Below are positions 10,595 to 19,901 of a DNA stretch of 64,000 nucleotides, in pieces. The stretch lies in assembly GCA_009829735.1 (NCBI GenBank), contig CM020619.1:9662375-9726374 (forward strand), read 5' to 3'. The stretch comes from Pyropia yezoensis (taxonomy: Eukaryota > Rhodophyta > Bangiophyceae > Bangiales > Bangiaceae). Positions within the stretch are counted from its first letter, which is position 1. Every line of letters begins with the position of its first letter. A program made the translations under genes and the position numbers. The notes beneath the pieces are model-generated. The model had not been told where the DNA came from. It did no database searches and saw nothing but the letters and a program-made list of their open reading frames with translations.

Positions 10595-12805
10595 TCAGTA
10601 TGAGGTGTCTGAGTGCGACAGAAGAACGATCGCAAAGCGAGGCTCGCGAGAAAGACAGGTGGACTGCTCGTACCCGATAGACTGGAGGCTCCACACGCTT
10701 CTCATGTTTTGGCACTGCGCGAGAGTCGACCGAACAGGACCAGCACCAGTAGGCTCCAAGCAATACTTGGTGTGCGTCGAAAAAGGATACACAGATGACG
10801 TTGCCGCTGGGACAACCTGCTGCAAAAAAACGGAAACAACATCCGGGCTCAAGACGCTGCCGTGGTACTCGTCCATGCCGGGGCACACCGATCCCGTGCC
10901 CACTAGGGCACCATCGACGTGAACAGACGCCGCAACAAGAGGAGCGGCAAGGTCCTCTGCCGCCTGAAGGGCGGCGGCTGGACTAGTTGCGGCGGCGCCA
11001 CCAGCCGCACCACCAGGAGTATGCCCCGCACGAGCAAGGCCTTGTCCGCCGGCTGGTGTAGCAGCACCCAAGCGAGAGCCATCATGTTGGGTCGCCAGGA
11101 CACCGTCCCCACGCACTGCACCCGAGCCGCCACTGGCCCGTTGTGCAGCCACACCTGCAAGACTCGTTCGCGGGCCGCCCTCGTCAGCGTCAGGAGCAGT
11201 AGACCCACCTTCACCAGCAGTAGCGCCGCCACCCGCATTCCCAGCACCGGCATCGCCCTTCCTACCCCCAGCAGGCACTACGCCACCACCACGGCGAGCA
11301 GCTGCGTTGTCACCTCCACTGTCGGTGGCCGCGCGGCCAGCCCCACTCCAGGCAGCCGCGTCGCCACCCTCACCCCTAGCAGCCGCGGCGCCACCCCCAC
11401 TCCCTGCGGCCGCGTCGCCACCCCCGCTCCCAGCAGCCGTTCCGTTACTGCCCGCATCGGCAGTCCCGGCGCCACTCCCACTGGAAGCAGCAGCTCCGCG
11501 ACCCTGGAGGGTGTCCTGGGTTGCATCATCTGCGTCTGTATCCGGCGCCCCGCTGTCGTCCGTGTCCCCATCAGACAGAGCCCGTTTCGCCTTTCGCTTC
11601 TTACGCTTCCCGCCGACAGCCTTCGTCCCGGTGTTGGTCGGGCTTTGTACACTCTTTCTCGCCGCCGCCGACTCGTCCGCGAGCGCCCCGCCCTTGTAGT
11701 GTCTCAGGATGGCCATAAATGCAGGGTCCCTCAGGTGGATCATGAGCAAGAAGATACTCAAGATGGGAATGACCCGGACGCTAGCGGAGTTGCAAAAGCG
11801 CGGGTCCTTCACCTCATACTTCTTCTTGCCCTTCCACCAGATGATCGTGGCGCCACGGGCTACCTCCGGAGTGCACTTTTCAAACGTGTACTGCACTCGC
11901 GTGCGCTTGATCACGTTGAACCTGTACAGCGCTACGAGCTCCACCAGGCGCTCCTTATTGTCGCCACCTCTCTCCTTCCTTTGCACCGCGAGGGCGTCCG
12001 TAACATCCTTGACCACTCTGTCTGTGATGTGATACGGGGCGCGGTCGTCCGCGACGGGCTCTGTTAAGCGCCCGGTTGCCTCCGAAGTGATCTGTACACG
12101 CTCTGGGAGCTTAGTCAGCCATGGGATGAGTGCGGGAAGTCCGACCGCCGGCGAGGAAGACCGACGAGGGGCGGATGGTGGGAGAGCGGACCTATCCGCA
12201 CGATTCGAGCCGCCATCTGCGCGGCGACGATCTCCTTGTGGTTGTGCCATTGGCTCGCTAGCGGAAGCAGAAGGAACAGGTGTTGAACCATCAGCCGGTT
12301 GGGAGGGCGGGCGCGAGACCGGGGCAGGCGACGGTTCAGGGCGGGAAGTAATGGAAGCATCCATGGTAGAAGGGGAAGGATGCCGACGTGCACCACTCAA
12401 ACAGCCAGACTCCGGTGGCGGCGACGCAGCACGACGCATGGGCGCAACCTCGTCGAGATGCATGTCCACGTCCCCCACGTTCACAACGTCCAAAGACGCG
12501 GCTAGATCAGTCGACGAGGCCACAAGCTGCAGGGCCTGTACCACGCCGTCCACACTGCTTGAGAGCGCGTCCATGGCCGCCGGAGATGTGCACGAGGTGA
12601 CGCCTGTCCCGTGCAGCACGTAGCCGCCAATGCCCTCACGCGGACCGCAGAGCACACCAATCACCATGCGCTTGCCTAGCACTTGCTCCATCTTGGCCGC
12701 CGCAAACTGCACCACGTCAGCGAGCATGGTAGCACTGTGTTGCGAGGAAAAGCCGAAGGAGGCGAGCACGGAGCCGCAGTCACCGCATGGCTCCATCGCT
12801 GGCAC
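10595..12805 (-). CDS. Hypothetical protein, long open frame with Gly/Ala repeats
   Basis: An open frame of 736 codons. Residues 1-110 look globular (FAAAKMEQVLGKRMVIGVLC). A Ser/Pro-rich linker follows. A second globular part around residues 235-385 is Lys/Arg-rich and aromatic (YRFNVIKRTRVQYTFEKC, WWKGKKKYEVKDPRF). Next come a basic KRKKRKAKR stretch that could be a nuclear localisation signal, a D/T-rich run, and about 200 residues of degenerate Gly/Ala/Ser repeats. The last 50 or so codons are less protein-like and may be intron. I recognise no family. Upstream on the same strand, 13.6-13.9 kb has a short protein-like frame (VIRDVPNVDAVLLTLVRWW) that could be an earlier exon. Confidence 0.55.
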   Translation of the reverse strand: MPAMEPCGDCGSVLASFGFSSQHSATMLADVVQFAAAKMEQVLGKRMVIGVLCGPREGIGGYVLHGTGVTSCTSPAAMDALSSSVDGVVQALQLVASSTDLAASLDVVNVGDVDMHLDEVAPMRRAASPPPESGCLSGARRHPSPSTMDASITSRPEPSPAPVSRPPSQPADGSTPVPSASASEPMAQPQGDRRRADGGSNRADRSALPPSAPRRSSSPAVGLPALIPWLTKLPERVQITSEATGRLTEPVADDRAPYHITDRVVKDVTDALAVQRKERGGDNKERLVELVALYRFNVIKRTRVQYTFEKCTPEVARGATIIWWKGKKKYEVKDPRFCNSASVRVIPILSIFLLMIHLRDPAFMAILRHYKGGALADESAAARKSVQSPTNTGTKAVGGKRKKRKAKRALSDGDTDDSGAPDTDADDATQDTLQGRGAAASSGSGAGTADAGSNGTAAGSGGGDAAAGSGGGAAAARGEGGDAAAWSGAGRAATDSGGDNAAARRGGGVVPAGGRKGDAGAGNAGGGATAGEGGSTAPDADEGGPRTSLAGVAAQRASGGSGAVRGDGVLATQHDGSRLGAATPAGGQGLARAGHTPGGAAGGAAATSPAAALQAAEDLAAPLVAASVHVDGALVGTGSVCPGMDEYHGSVLSPDVVSVFLQQVVPAATSSVYPFSTHTKYCLEPTGAGPVRSTLAQCQNMRSVWSLQSIGYEQSTCLSREPRFAIVLLSHSDTSY

Positions 12806-14480
12806 CGGTGATGTTGGGGGGCGTAGAGAACTAGACCAACGCCGCCAGGGACAACGCCGGTAGAGCTAAGGGATGAGGTGGGAGCGGCTCAAGCACCGTG
12901 CCCAGCCCGATGCGGACTAGGCAAGAGGCGCAACAGCCAGAGCGCCGCGAGAAGGGCGGTGCAGGGGGGTGCTCAGACAGCGCGAGGGGGCAGAACGGGT
13001 CCACTGCCGCAGAGCGGGACGCGCCTGGGGGGACAAGGCGCGGCAACGGTGCTGGATGCAGCCCCTCCGCCGCCAGATCCTACGACGCAGCTAGGTCAGG
13101 GACGCGGCAGCAGTGAGCTCCTCCACCACGGTCTTGATAGGGCCAGCACGGCGAAGAAGACGGCCTCAGGACGGCAGACAAAGAGGAGGAAGATGGAAAC
13201 TGCGGGATCAGCCACCTGGTCGACCGCCACTGACGGGGCGGGGCCAGTGAAGGTTGGAGCCAGCCGAGCAGCAGCGCCCTGCTTCACGGCGACGGACCGT
13301 GCCCACGCAGGGATGTTCCGCGACGGGGCGTCACCGCGCCAGCAGCCAGCTCCAGCGCCGTCCAGCAGGACCGGCCAGCACTGGCCAAGATCCTGCTCCA
13401 CCACCGCGGACCAGGAAGCGCCACTGCAGTGGGAGCGCAGCCGGGGGTCACCAGACCGGTCGACCAGCATGCACAGCGCGGCACGGAAGGGACGGGGGGT
13501 AGGTAAGGGGAGCCTAGCGCGGACAGAACCGCATGCGTGCGTGGGTCGAAGGGGGTGCAGGGGGGCCTTGGGAGGCAAGCTCAGTCGTGGCGCACATGGA
13601 ATAGCAGGAGCTGAGAGGGACATGCCGAGGGGCAGCAGCCGGCTCGCCACCAGCGGACAAGCGTGAGCAGGACCGCGTCTACGTTTGGGACGTCGCGTAT
13701 CACCGGCAGCGGGAGAGGACGGTCTGTAGGTGCCATGCGACGCACCAAGCGTTGCAGCTCTCGCAGTGGGGCGAATGCACTGACACGCGCCTCCGTCGAT
13801 CCCCACCTGTCTACACGACGTGGTTTACACAGAGGTCGAGAGAGGCCCGCCCGCCGCACACCATAGAATATGTATGCACGGCGTAGCAAGATTCCGACAG
13901 AGCACACCCCCCGCGACAATCGACCAGCAACCGCCATGGTCGCAGCGCGCGACCCCGCGCGAGTCGTCCGACCCACTGAGCAAGCAGCGCAGGAGCAGCC
14001 ATCAGGGCCTCTGTCGCCCCATCAATTGTCCGCCAGCACCTGGCATCAGAACCACACGCGCAACCCGCGCGCCCCCCCCTCTCTCGCATCACACTCATTT
14101 ACTGTACGTCGACAGGCAGAGCGGCCGCGACATGCGACCCCAGCGCCCGGTACACCACATACGCATACTGTCCAGTGTGTCGTCCCCGACGTGGCGACGC
14201 ATGTGGGGGGCGGGCAGCCGGAGCGGCGTTCTCGGCGGGCGTGTCCGCGGTGTAGGGGCGGTGGGGGCGGTGCGAGGAGGGGGGAGCTGGCGTCCTCCCT
14301 GGCCGTTCGAGGGGGCGCGCGGGCTGGGGAATGTGGCGTCGCGGCCAGTGCGGCGGTGCGGCGTCGTGCCGTGACGCGAGGGGCCGGCCTCACGGCCGGG
14401 GTGGTGCGCGGGGTGCTAGCTAGCGGCGCGGCGGCTCGCGCGCCGGGCGCACGGGCTCGGGGAGCATCCATCGCAGAAGG
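12806..14480. other. GC-rich stretch with no supported gene
   Basis: Open frames of 180-260 codons exist on both strands at once, as expected from stop-poor, very GC-rich DNA. None shows a recognisable domain. The best protein-like piece is on - at about 13,600-13,850, with MAPTDRPLPLPVIRDVP and aliphatic residues after it, and might be an upstream exon of the 736-codon ORF. Confidence 0.5.
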
Positions 14481-16290
14481 CCCGCCAGTGGCTCCGTGCA
14501 GGCGCGCCGCCCCCAGCCTCGGCCCCGCCGCCCCCTCCCCCGGCCGCGCAGCCCCTTCCATGCCCTGCCACGCCGCCCCCGGCCGCACCGCCCCACCCCC
14601 CGGCCGAGCTGCCACCCCCCCCGGGCGAGCCGCCCCCCGCGCCGGCCGAGCCGCCCCCGCAGCCGGCCGCAGCGCCCCCGGCCGCTGGCCGCGACGCCGC
14701 CGGCCGCGTCGCCCCCCCCCCCAACCGCGCCGCACCCCCCCCCTGACCACGCCGCCCCCGCTCGCGGCGTCCCCGCCTGAGGCGCCCCCGCCTCGCCCCC
14801 CCCCGACCGCTGCGCCCTCGGACGCGGCGCACCCCCCCACCGGCGGCGGCGCGGCCCTTCCCGCCGGCGGGCTGACCCCGCCCCGGCCACGCCTCCCCAG
14901 CCCGCGCCGCCGCCCCGCGCGCAGCCCCCCGCCCAGCCCGGCCACCCGCCCCCCCGGCCGCGCCGCCACCCCCTGCCACGCCGCCCCCGCGCCGGCCGCG
15001 CCGCCCAAGGCCGCGCGGACCCTGCCCGCGCCGCCCGACGCCGCGCCACCGCTGGCCGAGCCGCCCCCCCCCCCCGCTGCGTCGCCGCCCGCCCGCCGGC
15101 CGCGCCCCCCGCGCCCTGGCACCGCCGCGCACGGCCGAGCCGCCCCCGGCCGCGCCGCCCCCCCCCCCAGCCACGCCGCCCAAGACCCCGGAAGCGCCGC
15201 CCCCCCCCCCAGCCACGCCGCCCCCGCCACCTGCCGCGCAGCGTCCGCCCCGGCCGCGCCGCTCTCAGCCGCCCGCCGCGCCGCCCCCCCCCCCCGGCCA
15301 TGCTGCCCGCCCGCTGGCTAGCCCCCTCCCGGCCGCGCCGCCCCCGCCCCGGCCGCGCCGCCCTCAGTATCGCCACCTTCAGCCGCGTCGCTTTTCTCTA
15401 CGGCCGTGCCGCTCGCCTCCCTGGACGCGGTGCCCCCCCCGCAGGCCGTGCCGTGCCCCCCCCCGCCCACGCCGCCTCCACCCGTGGCGCTCGCACCCGA
15501 GGTGCCCCCGCCTGCACGGCCGGCGGGACGAGCGCCGCAGCCAGGGGCAGCGATACCGAGGGCGGCGCGGCCGGGGGGGCCGCGGGGGCGGCGCGGCCGG
15601 GGCGGGGGCGGCGTGGGTGGGGGGGGGGGGGCGACCGGGGGGGCGGCACGGCCGGGGGGGGGGGTGCCGCGGCGGGCGGTCGGGGGGGGGGGCGCCGCGG
15701 CGGGCGGCCGGGGGCGCCGCGGCCGGGGCGGGGGCGCCGTGGCCGGTCGCGGGGGCGCCGCGGCCGGTGGCGGGGGCGCCGCGGCAGGGCGGGCGGCACG
15801 GCTGGCGGGGCGCGGGCCGCAGCGGCCAGGGCGGGGGCGGCGCGGCCGGGGCAGGGGCGGCGTCGCTGGGGGGGGGGGCGTCGACCGGGTGGGCGGCACG
15901 GCCGGGGGGGGGGGCGCCGCAGCAGGCACTCGGGGGGTGGGGCGCCGCAGAGGGCGGCCGGGGGCGCCGCGGCCGGGGCGGGGGCGGCGCGGCCTGTGGG
16001 GGGGGCGGCGTGGCTGGGGGAGGCGCCGGCGACCGGGCGGGCGGCACGGCCCGGGGGGGGGGCGCCGCGGCGGGCAGCCGGGGGCGGCGCGGCCGGGGCG
16101 GGGGCGGCGTGGCTGGGGGGGGGGCGGCGACCGGGCGGGCGAATCGGCCAGGGGGGGGGGCGCCGACCAGGCGGGCAGCACGGCCGGGGGGGGGGGCGCT
16201 GCGTCGGGCGGCGGGGTCGGCGCGGACGGGGCGGGAGCGCCGCGGCCGGGGCGGGGGCGGCGTGGCTGCGGGGAGGGCACGCGCCCCCCA
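14480..16290. repeat. Large foldback of G/C-rich minisatellite (C-rich left arm, G-rich right arm)
   Basis: From about 14,500 to 15,480 the + strand is C-rich, built of degenerate repeats like GCCGCGCCGCCCCC. From about 15,540 to 16,290 it switches to G-rich with the reverse-complement motif GGCCGGGGCGGGGGCGGCG. The inner ends pair as a true inverted repeat, including non-repeat sequence: 15,331-15,374 (ending CTCAGTATCGCC) against 15,549-15,598 (beginning AGCGATACCGAG). The spacer is about 175 bp. Because the unit lacks stops, long open frames appear in many frames on both strands. I treat them as artefacts. Confidence 0.75.
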
Positions 16291-19200
16291 TGCAGCAGCG
16301 GGATCACGGGGGTCGGCATGCGCAGACCGCTGAGCCGCCGGTCTCGACGCACAGGTCAGGACCGAGGGACGGTCGGCACGTGCAGCACCGGTCTCTCGGT
16401 GGGACAGCGTGGCAGCGGGGCGGCCGGAGGCGGCACGCCGCGTCGACGCGTGAATGACAAACAGGCTTCGGAGCTATGACCGAGAAGCTCACGAACGTGC
16501 AGTGGTCGAGGGAAGCTCTGGGAATACGGTCGTGGATTCGGCATGAGGACAGTCCAAGAACTTGAAGTCCAGGGGCTGGAGGAGTGCTTGGGGCGCATTT
16601 AGAGTACTCGAAACGGCTCAGTTTGGGCCACCCACGCTTGCGTGCACGTGGGGGGGGTTGACTGGATCCAGTCAACCCTGGGGTCTCCTCAGTCAAGGCT
16701 GGTGTTTTCCGTATTGCGCCAGTCGCCCCCCGCATCACGCCGAGAGCCCCCCCCCCCCCCCCCCCCCAAACGTGGCCACCGCTGCCGTCCGCCGTCGTCG
16801 CCGGCTCAGCCGCCAAAGACACCGCCGCCGCCACCGCCGCCTGTCCCCACTGCGGCGGCGGCGACCACCGTTGCCACGGCACCCGCGTCGATGCCAGCCC
16901 CCGCCTCTTCCGGGCCGCCCGCGCTCGCGGCAGCGCGTGCGTGGTGGCAGGGGCACTGGCGGCTGCGCGGGCCATCAGGTTCCCAACCGCCGTCACCACC
17001 GCGGAGGGGGGCGAGTCACCGCCGATGCAGCCGCAGCCATCCCCCCCTGGATGTTTTTACCCGTCTGCGAGCGCCGCCGCCGCCCCGCCGGCCGCGCTGT
17101 GGCCTCCGCCTCCTGCTGGCTGGGGACGCCGGCGCTCCCGCCCCGACCCCAGCCGCACCCTGTCGCGCGGGCCGCTCGACAGCGGCGGGGGTGGCAAACG
17201 GCCTCCGCCGCGCACGTGCGACTGACGGGACGGTGGGAACGCCGCAGACGCTTTGTCAGCCTTCTGCCCCTCCTTCCGTTTGGTCTAGTCGTTCGCAGAG
17301 GGGCGGGGTAGGTGGCGCGACTGCCGCAACCCTCTCCGCCACACCCCACTCCCCCGGTCCCCTCAAAGCCTCTCTGACTTATTCAATGGTGGAGGTGAAG
17401 GACCTTTCCCACCTCCCTGTACATTCATTCTCTTCTCCCACGCCGTTTTTCCCCGCTCGCACGAGAGAGCTGCGCGAGGACGCCTCGCCACACCCCCGCG
17501 CTCAAACCCCATACAGTTCAAGATGGTGCCATCTGCTCATCCCTCTCTGCGGTCCCTCTCCATTATCCTGCGTCCCTATCGAAGCGCGTCTCCGGGAGGT
17601 CCGACGACCGCCGTCATGCGAGAGGATGCCGATCTCTCCTGGCTGTCCTGCCTGCAGCTCTCCCCCCCCCCCCTTCGCCGCTGTGCCTGTACGCGGTTCG
17701 GTGTCCATCCCAATGCGTCGGCGGCCAAGTCCCCCGCCTCTTGCCACCCGTCGGTGGGCCTCGACAAGGCGCCGCCGCGGTCGCGGCTGACCACCGATGA
17801 GATGGAAGCGGTCATGGTACGTTGGGGGCAGTGAGAGAGAGGAGGGGTGGGGGGGGGGGGGCAGGGGGGCAGAGGACGGGGGGGGGATGATTGATTGTCT
17901 GGTTGGTGAGCCCCGCCGCGGCAGGGTGTGGGAAGCGAAGAGTGCTAACGCGGGGTGGTGTGGGTCTGCTCTGCCTGCATTGATTGGGTGCGTGGCGCTG
18001 GGTGACGGGGGGGTGGCGTGGACAGGGCGGGGGTGGCTTGTAGCGGGCGCATTGGCCCCTGAGGGGGGGGGGGGGGGGGGAGGGGGACCGCGGGGGGGTG
18101 GACGTCGCAGGGGTGGGGGCTACGGGCCTCGGGTCGGCTCCGAGAGAAAGAAACACACCGCCAGACCGCCAGGGTCCTCTACGGTGGCCCGCGGAAGCCC
18201 ACTGCCCAAGCTACGCTGCCTTATCACCATCTTTGACATTCCCCGGTCACCTCCAACCCTACCCCCGCCTCTCCTGCTCCACCCGCACCCCATCGTCGCC
18301 TGCCAGTGGTGCCATCACACGCCGCCCACGGCCCTGCCTCGACCGCCCACGTGGCTGGCGGTGTGGTGGTGGTGGTGATGGCGGCGGCCGGTCGCTCCAT
18401 CACACTGCCCACGGCCCCGCCTCTACCACCCATGCGGTTGGCGGTGGTGGGGGTGGCGGCGGCGGCGGCGGCGCCTTGGCCGGCCGCCCGCGCCGCCGGC
18501 GGGGCACCGCCGCGTCCGCAGGGGTGAGGGCGGTTGTGGGTGTGGGGACAGGGTGGTGGCCAGGGGCGGCCGCCCCCGCCCAGTGGCGGCGGCGGCTGCA
18601 GCGGTCGGCAGTGGGTGGCGTGGACGGGCAGCGACGGCGGCGGCGGGGGTGCGGTCGAGGTGGAAGTGACTGGCGACACTGGTGGCAAGGGGGGGGGGTG
18701 GGGTGGGGGTTGGGGTGGGGGTTGGGGTGGGGGTTGGGGTGGGGTTGCGAGGGGGACGCGGCAAGCGGCAGCGGCGCGGCGGCGGCGCGCTCCACCCCCC
18801 GTGGCCGCTGGTGGCTCTGCGCGCCACGGTAGCAGTAGCGCGCGCCGCGGGCCCGCCGCGGTCGGCGCGCGGGGGCGCACGCGCCCGCGGCCGTCGCCCA
18901 CTGCCTTGCAATCCTCCGCTTCCTTTGGGGGGGGGGGAGGGGCGCCGGCGGCTCCCACGTCCCTACACGTATAACGACCTGCCTTGCCAGTTGCAACGCG
19001 ACGCTCTCTCCGCCGCATGCGCGTGGGCGGCGGTAGCCTACGCCCCCATAGACCGAGCTGGTGCGCCTCGCGGCCACACCCAAACCACGAGACTGAAGCG
19101 CGGCCCACGGGGATCGACGGGCTGCGCTGGGTGGGGTGGGGGGGGGGGGGGGGGCAGGGGTAGAGGTCAGCGGCCCCCCCCCCCCTCCCCTTCCCGGGGG

Positions 19201-19901
19201 ATCCCCCCGGGGGGGTCGGGCAGGCGGGGCGGTGGGGGAACGCGGACCTCGCCCCCGGCCGCGCCAGACACGCCCCCGCCGCGTCCTCCTCCCCACCCCC
19301 GCCGTGGGGGGGCACCCCCACGCGTCGACAGCGGCACGCCCGGTGGTGGCCGCGGGGCGGCCTCACGGGGCAGCCGCCGCTGGCCGCCGCCCGCCGTGGG
19401 CGCCGCCCACCACCGTGTGGGGCGGGCGCGTGCGTCGGACGGGGGGGGGGGGGGGGGGGGGTGAGCGACGGCAGGGGCGTGCGTGGCCGGCCGTCGGGGG
19501 TGCCGCCGCCGTCCGCACAGCGACGGGTCGGGAGGAGCTTGTCGACTGGCGGCGGCGGCGGCAACGCCCCGTCCGCGGCACGTGGCTCGCCCCGTCGGCA
19601 GCACGCGCCGGCAGCCGTGGTTGCAGCACCTTCCCCTCCCGCCCCGCCTTGCTGCCACCGCTCTAGACAACGAGGGCGCCACTGCGTCGGCGGCCCGCGC
19701 CGCGTCGGTGGCGTCTGTCCCTGGCTCCGCCGTCCCCATTCTTGTCGCTGCCGCTGCTATTGCCGTGGCACTGTGCCGACCGTCGTGACTACCCCCCGCC
19801 GCTCTGCCACAGCGTTGGCGGCTGAGCAGGTACGTCGCGGCGCCCTCCCCGCGCCCCTTCCCCTATTCCTCCCCTCCCTCTCCCCTCTCTGCCGCATCAT
19901 C
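16291..19901. other. GC-rich stretch without a supported gene, many G/C homopolymer runs
   Basis: Homopolymer runs of about 15-20 G or C occur near 16,750, 18,066, 19,140 and 19,441. Overlapping long open frames on both strands look compositional. One short frame ending LTTDEMEAVM at 17,816 is followed by GTACGT, the 5' splice form seen in the host genes here, so it may be a real exon of an unresolved + strand gene. I see no domain. Confidence 0.5.
18695..18750 (+). repeat. Short tandem repeat of TTGGGG/TGGGGG type
   Basis: A 12-bp unit (GGTTGGGGTGGG) repeats about four times. It resembles G-rich telomere-like DNA and could form a G-quadruplex. The array is short and interstitial, so it is not evidence of a chromosome end. 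Confidence 0.75.

Noticed and set aside
12878-13666. Open frame of 262 codons on +
   Set aside because: Composition-driven, overlapped by a more protein-like - strand frame, no domain.
14480-16290. CRISPR-like array
   Set aside because: The repeats are degenerate G/C minisatellite without unique spacers, and the genome is eukaryotic.
13870-16480. Several open frames of 240-480 codons on both strands (Pro/Ala/Arg- or Gly/Arg-rich)
   Set aside because: They are created by a stop-free G/C minisatellite and overlap in up to five frames; none has a domain or non-repetitive sequence of useful length.
18695-18750. Telomere end
   Set aside because: Only about four repeat units, interstitial, with genes on both sides.
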